NCBI GenBank assembly: GCA_031772625.1
Contig: CM062813.1
Span: forward strand, 766,444,720 to 766,508,719
Source of the DNA: Pinus tabuliformis
Taxonomy: Eukaryota; Streptophyta; Pinopsida; Pinales; Pinaceae
Length of the DNA stretch: 64,000 bases
Direction: 5' to 3'
Below are positions 1-11,657 of this stretch, piece by piece (the stretch's first letter is position 1; each line of letters begins with the position of its first letter). The notes under the pieces are model-generated. The model was given only the letters and a program-made list of their open reading frames with translations, did not search any database and was not told the DNA's origin. The position numbers were made by a program, and so were the translations under genes.

Positions 1-13
1 ATAAATCAATAGT

Positions 14-16
<3 letters not shown>

Positions 17-95
<79 letters not shown>
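17..95. repeat. (TA)n microsatellite
   Basis: An uninterrupted AT dinucleotide run of about 79 bases. It is a simple-sequence repeat, likely length-polymorphic, with no coding content. Confidence 0.95.
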
Positions 96-99
<4 letters not shown>

Positions 100-3000
100 T
101 TTTACCAATTATTAACTTCAATTACCGAATCACACATATGTTAACCAACAGATAATAAACATCATAACATGTGCATCACATAAGCATAGCTGAAAACCAT
201 AAGAAACTACAAAACAATAAACATGCACATCACATCAATCACACATGAGACACAAGATTTTTGGTGGAAAACCTTCCCGGAGAAAAGCCACCCATGCGGT
301 TGCTTCCCTACTCTAAATTTCTATTAGTCAAGCATTTTGTCTTTTACATAGCTTGCTGACTCCCATCAGCATGAAGACTCGACCTCATATAGAAAATTCC
401 AACACCGATCCTCTAGGAGACTCGATACTATTGATCATCTCGGAAGACCCTGTTCTCTATGGATCTACAGACTACCATCCATTAAAGGCCACCATGATCA
501 GCAATCCTTGTCCAAATCTGATTAGACTATCCAACTCTAGAAAAACATGACGAATGCATCATTGTTCTTGTGTCAGACCTATTGGAGCGATGGTATTTCT
601 TGATAAAAAAAATACTGAATATATGTGCAAAAAGTGCTAATGCATTGAAGTAAGGAAAACACCATTATTTACGGAGGTTGTAACTTAGTGCACATTATAT
701 ATTATTTTATTAAGTTACAAATTTGGTTTAAGAATAATTTTCTTTTACTGTGAAGTTGAATCTAGTCATGAGAAGATAAGAGTAGAGTTCTACATAATGG
801 TTGACAATTGTGTAAGATCCTTGTGTAAAGTTGTGGAGAACGAGGAGGAAAGATAAGGCTTATAATGTTTAACATAAAATTGTATGAAGAGTAATGTAAT
901 ATCATAAATATTTTGGATCTGATTCTTTTGGTCATATTTTATGACAATTCTTGTTGGTTGATTGGTATGTGTGTTTCACCTGTGAATTTAATATATCATT
1001 ATGTGTTGGGAGAGGTTTCTTAGAAGTATAAATGGTATCGTTCCATGTGAATGATACTCATGGTAAAGATCTAAATTTTTATCAAAGAGACTCATTTGCT
1101 CAAATTAGTATTGTGTTCTCTCAATCTCTGTTATTGAAGGAATCCATGAGGCAATGGAATATTCTCGTACGACCAACTTATCCTTGCATGACATGGTCGC
1201 AAGTGTGAAGCTGTATATCTATCATGACACATAAGGAATACTGGAGTTAAGTTATTGAGATAAAAGTTTTTAGCATATCGTGAGGGAAAAGTGAAATGAA
1301 AATGCCTTCATATTGGGTAGCACATTGTGTATATGCTAAGGGTGCTCTAAAATGTAGATCATATGTTTACGTTACGATGTTTCAGATTTGTGGTTCTAGA
1401 AAAACATGTTGAGGTTGTGATTTGGGGGCAAGCCATTAATTAGTGTGGAGAGTTCAAACAGATTTCATGGGCTCATCTTGTCATTTGGCCCTCCTTTTAG
1501 CACCAAAAATGTTGACAGTGTTGGACCTACCAACATCTAGGGGATCTCCCCGATATGAACTCCCAATTAGACCTCACACCATTTGGTGTAGGAGTCCCAT
1601 CTAGAATACGTCCCAATTGTTAATGCAATGGGTTTTAATGATGCGCCTTGGCTGAAATAACACATAGAGTAATGTATAATGACTTTGGCAAGAACAAGTG
1701 TGTGACCTTACGGAGAGTCAAGTGCGATGCATGAAGGTTTTACCACATGGAAGGGAAAATAAGTGAACCCCTTAAAAGCATGTAATAGTACGCAACTTGA
1801 TAGGAACACACAATCTAATAAAAGACATCACAAGATAATATGAAAAATAATTCATAAGTTAATAATGAAAAATTAAACAACAACACACATTAGATAATAT
1901 TTGTACCAATGCAAACGAAATAGTTCATTAGCATAAGCGTAAGTTAAATAATATACATTGCAAACATAACAAGAATAGTCCTACTCTATTCACAACATAT
2001 GCATGAAAATGTGCCCACTCTGAGCTTTTATTAAGTGAAATTTCCAATCATACATACACCATTGACAGACCACTAGCCCCAATAGTGGAATGTGAAGTCA
2101 ACATCACCTGCTCCTCCAAAGAAATATACATCCTCTATGCTGTGTATAAGCCAAGGCTTTCACAAACTCCCAAGCCTCTAATTCTAAGCTTAAGCCTAGC
2201 CAAAATCTTGGCTCCCCCAAAAGCCCTTTACATGAGTTATGAGGTTATATATATAACAAGAGGGGGTAACTCTTCAACTCCCTTTTATGCATTTTTGACT
2301 TCCCTCATGACTCTTTATCTTCCTTACAAAATAACCCATTACATTACATTATGACTCTTCACATTCCAATATTGACACTTGGAATTCCACTTACAAATTA
2401 CAAAATAATATTACAATTTACACTCGTACCCATATAAGAAAAAATTGGGTAGAGTCAACTAGACAGCCTAACAAGACAAAACACTATGATGCTTGAGTTT
2501 GGGGAAACTCTAGCTCAACAGCTTCAACTTGATGTCTTTCAGTCACATATTGATGCCAAGCTTTGGTATTGTGCGATGACATCCCCAAACTATGCGATGG
2601 TGTCTAGATGGAAGTAGACTCTAGCCTCCATGACATCCAAGTATAGTGATTTGGAACTAGTTTCAACTTCCTTCTAGAGTACTAGCAAAATTGTTCTCAC
2701 TTGGATAGGGCACCAATGTAGTTCTGCAAATTTTGTCTCTTCACCCCATAATATTTCTTAGTGGAAATCTGTATAAGTTTCTCCAAGTATTATTCTATCT
2801 CTTGCTTGACCTAGTTCTTGGGTTTGGCTTTAGTGAGTAAGCCAATTGATGGGATCCTGTGGGACTTCACCAAGAAATCCAGACCATTATATAAGTGTGC
2901 ATACGAGGCCTGAATGTTACCAATGAATTACGTGAGTTGTTTATTGTTTTGGATCAACATTCGAAATATTGCTTTCTCCAGCTCTACTTGTTGCTTCATT

Positions 3001-3262
3001 TTCTTGCTCAATTCAAGTGGTGACCCTTTGTATCATATTGACCATTCATGCCTGACAACAATTGCAGCTTTCACATTACTAAGTGTTTTGACAAAATATT
3101 TACACTGCTACTACAAGTGATGCAAGTGGACAGCTACCTTATGCATGGTAACAAGCTCCTCATAGAGATTTTGCATGGTCTCTCCAAGTGTCGATACTTC
3201 ACCAAGTATTGCTGCCTTCGTTTCCTCTAGATGGACTTGTGCAGAAACTGTGTTCTGAGCTA
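96..3262. other. AT-rich non-coding, probably old retroelement debris
   Basis: No credible gene was found; only short random ORFs are present. Around 258-300 there is a GGTGGAAAACCTTCCCGG-like stretch, and around 1505-1660 a segment mentioning repeated ACCAACATCTAGGGG-type sequence. Both have the look of plant LTR or leader sequence, but no paired LTR, PBS or target duplication could be identified. The origin is therefore inferred only from texture. Confidence 0.35.
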
Positions 3263-3697
3263 CTATGCGGACTTATTCAACCTTTTTCCTGGCAGCCTGC
3301 AAGTTCTTTCCAATTCCTTATTCTCTACCATCAAAAACTCAGTATTCAAATTTGTTGCACCTGTGAAGGCCAAGTTGGTTGTGACAATGACATTGGGATT
3401 CTTCTCGGTGTCAGCTACAATCACCCTTTCTATCATAAAAGCAGGAGATGTGAGGTCATCCAGAAAATGATTCATACGTGCTTGTACAATCTTGGTCTGA
3501 AGTTCATCGTACACTAGATTATATGTGCCCATAACTAGATCATCATCAAGAGGAACAACTTCCCCTTCCTTGCTTGGAGCTGAATCTGTTGCTAGAGGTG
3601 ATGGAGACTGAATAGTGACCTGTTGTGTGCTTGGAATTAGGTTTACATATTGATTCCATGCCTCTAGTTCCTCCTCCATGTCTATGATCTCTATCAA
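3263..3697 (-). pseudogene. Unrecognised acidic ORF fragment
   Basis: An open frame of 144 codons on the minus strand, acidic and Ser/Thr/Pro-containing near its start (MEEELEAWNQY, residues 6-16). I do not recognise a family. Upstream on the same strand (3700-4130) the translation is extremely Lys/Arg/Glu-rich (KRKQRMQREKRRKREEQRR-like), as in a charged coiled-coil linker, but it contains stops. With the frame at 5995-7293 it may be the remains of one long minus-strand coding region, later interrupted by the foldback element at 4137-4755. Whether it was a host gene or an element-encoded ORF is unknown. Confidence 0.35.
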
Positions 3698-4136
3698 CTC
3701 TTCAACCTACTGAGCAAGCTCCTAGTCCCGCATCTGTCCGCTCTTCTCCTCTGCTGGTTGTCGGTTCTGTTCTATCTCTTCAAATTGTTTTTGTGTTGTT
3801 TCTTCTGCTATTTCTCTTCACCTCTCTTCTTGTCTTGCTTCTGCTTTTCTTCCTCCAATCTCCTCTGCTCTTCCCTCTTCCTTCGTTTTTCTCTCTGCAT
3901 CCTCTGTTTCCTTTTTTCCTCTACTGCTAAAGATGATTTCATAATAGTTGGATCCAATTTCATCTTGTGGCTTTTTTCTCCCCTTGGAATATAAGAAACC
4001 TTTCTATTTCCCTTATCCTACACGGGGTTACTACCTTCTGCTAGCACTACTTCTAGAGTAGCTTCCTTCTGCGGAGTCACCTGTGAAGTTCTTGTAAAAC
4101 TGACCGACTTGTAGGACTTGGAGGCATTATTTATTA

Positions 4137-4755
4137 GGGGACTTTTGAGGTCTAAAATGGACCTCCTAAGGAAATTATAAAATAATAGTGGAAATAATAA
4201 AATAAGATTAGATTACATCATCAAATTCTAGAGGGAAAAAAGAAAAACTAATTTTTCAACTCGTATTTTCAACTTATCTCCCTATGGGTTTACTCAAATT
4301 TTGAGCAGAAACACTTGTTGGATGCATAATTTGATTCCTCATCCAAGGAGTACCCATATTGCATACTTTCAATGGACCCCACTACTCGAAAAAAGAGAAA
4401 TACATGAAAAACGTGATGACAATCATGTTCTTTTATGTATTTCTCATTTTTCATGTAGTAGGGTCTATCAAAACTATGCAACATGGGTACTCCTTGGATG
4501 AGGAATTAAATTTTGCATCCAATGAGTACTCCTGATCGAAATTTGAGTAAAACCTTAGGGATATAAGTTGAAAATGCGAGTTGAAAAGTAGTTTTATTAT
4601 TTTATTATTTTTTAATCTGTTTACCTTTTTACTCCAAAAATGTTGAATCATCCCCCATGGTTGACATCATCATCTTGAATCCTATTGGTTCTCATAAAGT
4701 TTATTTTGGTTGTACATTTTTCTTAGGAAGCCCATTTTAGAGCTCAAAATTCCCC
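4137..4755. mobile_element. Foldback MITE-like element, about 620 bp
   Basis: The two ends are inverted repeats of each other. The left end reads GGGGACTTTTGAGGTCTAAA and the reverse complement of the right end reads GGGGAATTTTGAGCTCTAAA. The similarity continues inward through most of the element: the CTCATCCAAGGAGTACCCAT segment near 4338 reappears inverted near 4485. The whole element is therefore one long imperfect hairpin. It is flanked by TA on both sides (4135-4136 and 4756-4757), which could be a TA target duplication or simply part of a longer palindrome. No transposase is present. The superfamily is not assigned. Confidence 0.65.
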
Positions 4756-5994
4756 TAATGACAATTCTTCCAGGGATCCTCCTCCTGCTAGTGAAATGTC
4801 CTACTGAGCCACTGGAAGTGAATTCTTGCATAGTGTGCGAAAATTCCTAGATCTAACAATCTTTGGAATCCTACTGCAACCAGCTGAATCTACTTCACCT
4901 AGATTGTAAATTACATTACAAAATCATTTCATATTTCTTCTTGAAATATTGAAGTGAATTACTGAAGAATCCTACACCAAATTATATATTATTTTGAAAC
5001 ATAGAAACTCAGCAAGGAAATACAAACACATAGGACACTGTTATTTTTGGACAAATGTCCCCGGAAAAACCCAATGTGGGAAAACCAGTGCAACAACTCT
5101 GAGGATTTATTATTATTAAGTAGCAGCAAATTCTAAATACATCTTTGAATACCTCACAGGGCTATTCAGTTATAGATAGAAATACTAGAAAAAATAATTG
5201 TGAGTTTACCTCACACTATCACTGGATATCCTGGTTGATCCAGCCCTAGACTGAGTGCCCCCGCTTTTCTGGCTGCCTCTGCTACCTCTGTGCAGTGTCT
5301 GCATTAGCCCAATGTCAAGCTCTCTAGGAATTGCATCAATCTTCTGGATGGTCGATTTACTACCCAGGAGATTCGATTTCTGCCTCCCAGTCTCACACCC
5401 TGACTCTTGACTTCTGAACTTGAATTCCTCTGAAAATTTCAGCCTCCTCACTAGCTTTTTCACTACCTCTGCGTGGCTCTACATCAACCCCTTTGTCTCA
5501 ATGTTGTCACTGCTGGATTACTCTCTTCCTCTCTCTGCTGATGATTTGCTGGTTGAGAAAATCACTCTCTCTTCGGAAGCTATCCCTGCCCCTCTGTTGC
5601 AAGAAATCTCCTCAATCGAATTTTCCTCCTGAGAACTTCTCACTTAAGAAAATTGATTTTTTTTATTTGTCTTGGTATATTTTTCAAATGACCCTCAAGC
5701 CCATTCTTATATCTTCCTGTTGGACAACCAATGGCTTAGATTAACTCCTAATCAAAGGCTCAGATCGTTTTGACCTGATCTTCATCTTTTTCTATAAGTT
5801 TCACCCACAATTAGATTAATACCCATTAATATTTTAATTTTCATAAGTTTAGACTTAGGAACCTCATTAAAAATATTAATTATTTTAACATAATTGTCTC
5901 TGGGTGGAATTTCCCAAAATGGTTTCTAGGTTTTTTGGAATGCATATGCTCAAGCCTTCCTACAAAATTTGAGGCCTAGAGCACAATTCCAATG
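4756..5994. other. Non-coding or decayed sequence between coding remnants
   Basis: A minus-strand frame at 5206-5463 (85 codons, Arg/Ser/Gly-rich) could be another fragment of the same decayed coding region, but I cannot support it. Around 5055-5090 there is a CCCCGGAAAAACCCAATGTG stretch of the kind common in plant LTR leaders. Nothing else was recognised. Confidence 0.3.
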
Positions 5995-7293
5995 CTATCC
6001 CAAATCAACATAGTGTTCTTTGCAAATACCATAAGGATCATATGGATTAAAGTCCCGAGTATCGAATCCAAAATTCTCTATCACTTTTCCTTTGGTATCC
6101 ACAACTTTCAGGTTATTGATCTTGTACAATCCCATTTTCATAGGAAGAGTTTCCCAAGGTGCTTTCTTCTTCCTGTGCAAAGCTGCTAACAACCCTGTGG
6201 AGAGATGATACGAAACTTCTTGCATGACAAGCTTGTCGATTGCATACCTTGGAAAAATATGCAATGAATTATGACTGCCAAACACTCTAATGAAGGTGCC
6301 ATCTGGTGAGGCAAACCAATATGCTATCTTAGATACTACTTCCATTTCCCCACATGACATGCAAGGTGGTTCTTCCTCAAAGATCATCTTGTATAGCGGA
6401 AGGAGAAAGTGGTCAGTTAGCTTCTCCATTACTCCTTGATGGCTGCAATCCGAGAGCAGTTTGCAATGAATGTGAATGACATGGTCTTGAGGTGTCCAAG
6501 TCTAGTTCATGCTAGGGAATGCATTATGTGCACCTATTGCATCTAGTAGATATGTAGACATGTAAAATCTCACTTTTCCACCCTTGGGAGGATTTTAGGA
6601 ATTCGCTACATGGATACTTAACTATCGAGCCAACAAGTTTGACCAGTTGAACAACTTCCCCTCGTTCACAACCCAGTTCAACAAGATTTCCCACCCTTCA
6701 GGAAAGGTCTATGTGCTCTGCTGACCATATATTCAACAAGCTAGGATAATCAACAATTAATAGGCCCTCCTGAGAGATTTTGTCTTATATGTGTTGGTGG
6801 GTGTTTGTTGAAACTTTGATGGCTCTTTCACCCAACTTTTAATAACTTCTTTCATGCCCACATAGATTTTGGTGGCATAGAAGTATGAAGCCATGAGTGT
6901 TTTTGGCTCAGGAAAATGGTAGATAAGATGGTAATTTGCTGCAAGAAATGTAGCAAGCTTATGCCTGTTGGCATTGTTCAAAGTCATAGTCTTCACATCA
7001 ATATGTGAAACAATCCAACTGATCACATTTGCACATGGGAAGGCTGGATATATGCATGCAATCCTATGTATCCATGATTTTTGGACATTAATGTATACAT
7101 GTCGGTCCTCTAGATCTACTTGGAAGCTCTTTGCTAAAAATGCTTCATTCACTTTCTTCCATGTAAGATTTGATTCCCTTTCCACAAATAATTGAGTGTT
7201 TGAATATACTGGAAAGTGTAGTAGCGTGCTCTCAATTTCTTCCCCAACATTGCTTTCCATGGTATCTTTTGAAACAACTCTCTTGGGTGCCAT
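5995..7293 (-). pseudogene. Decayed long coding frame of unknown family
   Basis: A single minus-strand reading frame runs from the ATG at 7293 (MAPKRVVSKDTMESN) to 5995, about 430 codons, broken by roughly half a dozen in-frame stops. The open pieces are 6757-7293 and 5995-6429. At least one stop is a TAG in a context that reads sensibly as Trp (N-*-TWTPQDHVIHIH), which is the C-to-T decay expected of methylated repeats. Recognisable phrases are FPEGWEILLNWVVNEGKLF and KVRFYMSTYLLDAIGAHN. The protein looks globular, with no obvious transmembrane segment. It resembles the accessory ORFs of plant retroelements in style, but no family can be named. It is probably non-functional. Confidence 0.5.
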
Positions 7294-8507
7294 GATAACA
7301 ATGACTTCTAGAGAGAAGTGTTCGACAACTGTGACACTCGCAGGGGGAAAAGACACTCATGGAAAAATTACATTAGCTTTTGCAAATCAACTTTCAAATT
7401 AAGATCTTACAACAAACCAATGAACTAATGAGAGAGATTGCACAATTTTCATGGTCAAGGGAGGGAGACCCGCTGAGGGAACTGCGCATTATGTAGTCTC
7501 AATATCCAATGGTGTAGCCTAAGGATTGAGACTGCACAATGCACAGTTCAACCTGGGCAGTGACAGGAAGAGGATGCACATTGCATAGTCTCAATGGCCA
7601 AGGTGGTAGGACTGAACCCTGGGACTGTGCAATGCGCAATTGGGCTAGCCTGTCTCAGAGGCCAAGCTCTCATCTTGAGGGTGAGGGTGAAGTGCATGGC
7701 CAAATGAAGTGAAGATCTGCCTGATGAGGGTGAAGGAAACAAGCAGATCTAAGTGATAATGCAAGTTAAGGTGCATATATGACTAGTTATGGATAGATAA
7801 TTGCGAATCAATTGAAAAAACTGAACAAATGGAAGGAAAGACAAATATGCCAAGAGAGTCACCGAAATGACGACCACTGGTGTGCAAAAATAAGAAAAAT
7901 GAGGCAACACTTATGAAAGGCGAATGAAAAACTAAATCAACACTTCTACAAGCTAATATAAGTTAAAACACCAACTACCATGAAGAGAAACAAGCAAAAC
8001 AACACACACATAAGTGAAACGACAAAAGCGACATAAAAAGCAGCAAAAGACAAGAAAAGCAAAACTCACCCAAAAAAGTGACACAAACTCCACCGATGAC
8101 TCCTTGATCTCCATGGGAATTCTAGATCTCTAAGATAAAATGTACTAATGAGCTCTAGAGGCATCAATTAAATAGAATTGAGTAGATTAGGGTTTATGAG
8201 GTGTATGCCTAAAATCAAGGAAAAAGTGACACTTGGCGGAAATTTCTAAAAATAGCGATTGTGCCGACTCTAGGAAACTAATGATGAATCCCTATTTTCT
8301 AGGGATTGCTTTTCAATTATTTTTTTTCTTTTTTGTTTTTTCGGGAAACTTGCCATGCACATAGCCAAAGAAGATTGCACAGTTCTAGAGAACTGGGAAA
8401 CTTCCCAACTCACTACATTTCGCAGTTTCTGAGCTCAAGGAATGGACTGCACAGTGTCTGATCTTAGTACTAGGCTGCCATCCATGACTACACAATTCTC
8501 AAGCTCA
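7294..8507. repeat. Cluster of diverged GTGCAGTTTC / TGCACAATGC repeats
   Basis: Phrases built around GACTGCACAATGCACAGTT, GACTGTGCAATGCGCAATT, ATTGCACAGTTCTAGAGAAC and GATTGCGCAGTTTCC recur at irregular spacing (about 7430-7640 and 8370-8600, the last running into the next repeat unit). Many are joined to CTCAAGG or CAAGGTTGGCTTGCC. They form a loose higher-order repeat of roughly 40-80 bases. No gene was recognised here. The region 7640-8370 between the clusters is AT/GA-rich and featureless. Confidence 0.5.
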
Positions 8508-10668
8508 AGGATGAGCTGCCACTCTGGATTGCGCAGTTTCCATCATCAAGGTTGGCTTGCCTTCCAAGACTGTGCAGTTTCTGGAGGCAAGCCTATGACT
8601 GTTGCAAGGTCAAGTCAATGGTTAGCTTGTGAAAAAAGATCAGATCAATTTCAAAACAAGAAAACACAAGCACAACATAAAAGGATAAGTCTTAATCAAA
8701 TCAGGAATAGTTGAAGACAGTAGAAGATAAGCTCTTGTGGACAAAAGGAAGGCTCCAAAATCAAAGCATAAGCAAAATTTTGGAGGGTGGTTGTAGCCGC
8801 TACAACAACTCTATAATACAAAGGTTTATCCAACCCCCATGACCAAATTTTCTCTTCATTGTTGCATAATAACAATGTCCTAAGGTTTAATGAATAAGTT
8901 CTCAATGTTCCTCCACTTAGGTAGGTAAGTCTCCTAATCGAGAAATAAACTTCCTCACTATGTGCACCCAATGGGTTATTCATAATGTTAATTAGGGTGC
9001 AACCTCCAAAGAGAGAACACCATACAAGTACTATAACCCATTCAAGTATTGACCCATACTTAAGCATCAATATATCGTTAGTCATCATTACGGGAGTAGG
9101 AGAACTAATGCTCTCCTAATAAGGTGAACAAGCTTTTGGAATAACCACAAAAGTTAATATTCCTTGGTATAAATGACTATGCCATCCATGACATTCCCAT
9201 TTGAAGGATGAACGCTACAAATTTCTCGAAGGGATTTTTAGAATTCCCTAAGAACCCCAAGAAACACACCATTCCCATAGGTTAAGAGAGATACTTAATT
9301 TCTTCCTATTAGAGTTAATGATAATTCCTCACCTCTAATGTGTTATATGTCATAGAGACGATTTCTGTCATTAAAAAAATTCCTATTTCGAAATAATAAT
9401 ACCTTCTAAATGATGAATATTAAGGAAATATTCCTTGTATATGGCTACAAGATTTAGACATTTACTCTATAATGTAATGACATTAAAGGAAACAAGTTCT
9501 TAAAGTCATATATCCAATTAATAAAGTCATTTTCTTTTCTTTATTTGTTTATGTTTGGATTACATTTTTTGTAACATTCACTAATTTATGTTTTCAATTG
9601 CATTATTTTAACAACATTTCTTTCACTTCACCATCAAACAAGAATATTGCATTCTCATTTTTGATATAATAATGGATAAAATGTTTAGCTAAACATTTTT
9701 TTAAAAATTACTCAACTAAAAACTCTCTTAGAATTCTTGTTTTTCACAATTATATATTCCTCCGAAATTTCATCTTTTCTTTGTAAAATTAAAGATATTC
9801 TTGATCTACAAAATTATGTATTTTTATGAAAATTTTATCTTTTCTTTGTGAAATTAAAGATATTATCCATAACCATAATGAAATCATTAATGAATGTAAG
9901 TTGAAACACTACAAAGATTTTATATATTCTAATTGGTCTAATCAAAACTATTTTATAAACAAACAAAATTAATACATAACATTAAAACCAATACACAGTT
10001 CCAAACTGAATTTGATAGTTAAACTAATTCAATGACTCTTTACGAAGTACAAATTTATAAAATTTTCGCTACAAATAAAATTTAAAATAAACATTATTTT
10101 CTTTAAATACATTTTACCTTTAACAATATTGAATATAATTTGAAAAAATTTAATCTTAATTATGTAATATTTTGATCACTATTTATAGATTCTGTCAATT
10201 ATAAATTTTGAGAATATTTTGAAATTTAACGAATAAAAGTGAGATCAATATGTCAGAATCTAAGATTTTTGTTTTTCTTATTTTACCTTTCATTCTAAAA
10301 TACTTCCAAAATTTGTCATCGACATAAAATTGACCCCACCTATAAAAATAACAAAAAAAAATTATGATAACAATTTTTTTTAATAAAAAAACATAAAACT
10401 TCAAATCCTAATTCTTATATATTAAAAAACAATCAGCACTATATTTTTATAAACAGTATTATGCACCAAGCATCTTGGCACCTTACATTCAGATATGTTT
10501 AGCTCTTTGTTTCATTGCTCTAACATATATTAAAAACATTAACTGAAAACTTTCCCTTCTTTATACAGCAGATTTAACATTACTTAGGTACCAAATCTTT
10601 CTCATATCTTTTTTTTTCTTTTTTATTTCTCCTTTTTCAAGTGAAAATATCTTCTTTGGAGCCACTTT

Positions 10669-10670
<2 letters not shown>

Positions 10671-10727
<57 letters not shown>
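10671..10727. repeat. (TA)n microsatellite
   Basis: A perfect AT dinucleotide run downstream of the truncated CRK copy. The equivalent site in the second tandem unit (about 13813-13823) has only a few repeats, so the locus expanded or contracted after duplication. Confidence 0.9.
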
Positions 10728-10729
<2 letters not shown>

Positions 10730-10884
10730 CCTATTCCATATTAAACCACTACCAAACCTCCCACTTAACCATTGGAACACATCCACCCAACTTATCTTTC
10801 ATATTATTACCTAGGTACCAAGTCACTAATGGAAACAGTGTTGATAGATGCAGGGGTGGGAGACGATGACACAGGAGAGGTTGG

Positions 10885-11279
10885 TGTTGGCTCCCCGTTA
10901 ATGGTGGTGTAGAAGGTAAACACTCCCCATGTGCTTCGTGGCATGTGCTTAAATCTAGCAATGTGTCTGTTTACTAACACCTGCGGGTTTTGGTGTAACG
11001 GAAATCGTGACTTTAACAAGTGGTATCAGAGCTAGAGGTCTCGAGTTCGAAACACACTGGGCTCGCGTTGGGGGGGAGATTGTTGGCTCCCCGTTAATGG
11101 CAGTGTAGAAGGTTGGCGGTGTAGAAGATCAACGCTCCCGGTGTTTCGTGGCATGTGCATTAATGGCAGTGTAGAAAGTCAACGCTCCTTGTGTGTTTCG
11201 TGGAATGTGCTTAAATCTAGAGATGTGTTGTTTACTAACACCTGCGGGTTTTGGTGTAACGACAATCGTGAATCCAACA
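10885..11279 (+). mobile_element. TRIM (miniature LTR retrotransposon)
   Basis: A complete miniature LTR element. The left LTR is 10885-11018 (TGTTGGCTCCCCGTT ... TTTAACA). It is followed two bases later by an initiator-Met-tRNA primer binding site, TGGTATCAGAGC (11021-11032), and a G-rich polypurine tract, TTGGGGGGGAGAT (about 11068-11080). The right LTR is 11081-11279 (TGTTGGCTCCCCGTT ... ATCCAACA). The right LTR is longer because an internal AATGGCAGTGTAGAA-containing segment is duplicated. It is flanked by a perfect 5-bp target duplication GTTGG (10880-10884 and 11280-11284). The intact CRK exon at 13959-13975 shows the unoccupied site (GAGAGGTTGGTGTTGCAGAC). There is no coding capacity, so it must have been mobilised in trans. 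Confidence 0.92.
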
Positions 11280-11432
11280 GTTGGTGTTGCGGACACCCAT
11301 GACAAAATCGTGACTCCAACAATTATTGTTGCAGACGCCCGTGACAACTCAGAACTAGTGGAATTGGTGGTTTGGGAAACATAAGAACTCACAAAAGCAG
11401 GCTTTGTCAGATTGGGTAAGTAAGTCATGGAA

Positions 11433-11624
11433 GTAGAAGGTCGGCGGTGTAGAAGGTCAACGCTCCTGGTGTTTCGTGGCATGTGTGTTAATGGCGGTGT
11501 AGAAGGTCGGCGGTGTCGAAAGTCAATGCTCCCTGTGTGTTTCGTGGCATGTGCTTAAATCTAGCGATGTGTCTGTTTACTAACACCTGCAGGTTTTGGT
11601 GTAACGGCAATCGTAACTCCAACA
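11433..11624 (+). mobile_element. Second TRIM LTR fragment
   Basis: Matches the right LTR of the neighbouring TRIM, sharing GTGTTTCGTGGCATGTG, TTTACTAACACCTGC and the ending TAACTCCAACA. It lacks the TGTTGGCTCCCC start, a PBS and a partner LTR. It lies inside the same truncated CRK exon. It is either a solo or truncated second insertion, or a local duplication of the first TRIM. Confidence 0.7.
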
Positions 11625-11657
11625 ATTGGTGTTGCAGACAATCGTGACAACTCAAAC

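Larger units (their letters stand above)
8508..11657. repeat. Tandem duplication unit 1 (3.15 kb)
   Basis: Sequence from AAGGATGAGCTGCCACTCTGG (about 8508) onward is repeated from about 11658 (AAGGATGAGATTCCACTCTGG) at an offset near 3150 bases. The two units stay collinear through the CRK 3' flank to the CRK stop codon (10807-10809 versus 13904-13906). Differences are a long (TA)n in unit 1 (10671-10727) that is short in unit 2, and the TRIM and TRIM-LTR insertions in unit 1. Unit 1 holds only the last part of CRK exon 6. The AT-rich portion 9120-10650 is non-coding and is also present inverted at 61400-62842. Confidence 0.8.
10807..11657 (-). pseudogene. Truncated CRK exon 6, broken by TRIM and TRIM-LTR insertions
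   Basis: The piece 10807-10884 encodes the same C-terminus as the intact gene ([16 protein letters not shown] then stop). The exon resumes after the TRIM at about 11280 and runs to about 11432. This second part matches 13959-14080 of the intact gene, with an extra internal copy of the GTTGCAGACGCCCGTGACAAC segment. A second TRIM-LTR-like piece follows (11433-11624), then another scrap of exon 6 (11625-11657) at the tandem junction. The rest of the kinase and the ectodomain are missing, so no function is possible. It is a partial tandem copy of the CRK gene at 13904-18002. Confidence 0.8.

Noticed and set aside
8696-9088. 130-codon minus-strand ORF, partly repeated at 12046-12237
   Set aside because: It is present in both tandem units only because the DNA is duplicated. 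The frame is broken in the second unit and no domain is visible.
11019-11060. tRNA-like gene (TGGTATCAGAGC ... GAGTTCGAA)
   Set aside because: No cloverleaf can be completed. The first part is a primer binding site directly after an LTR, so it belongs to the TRIM.
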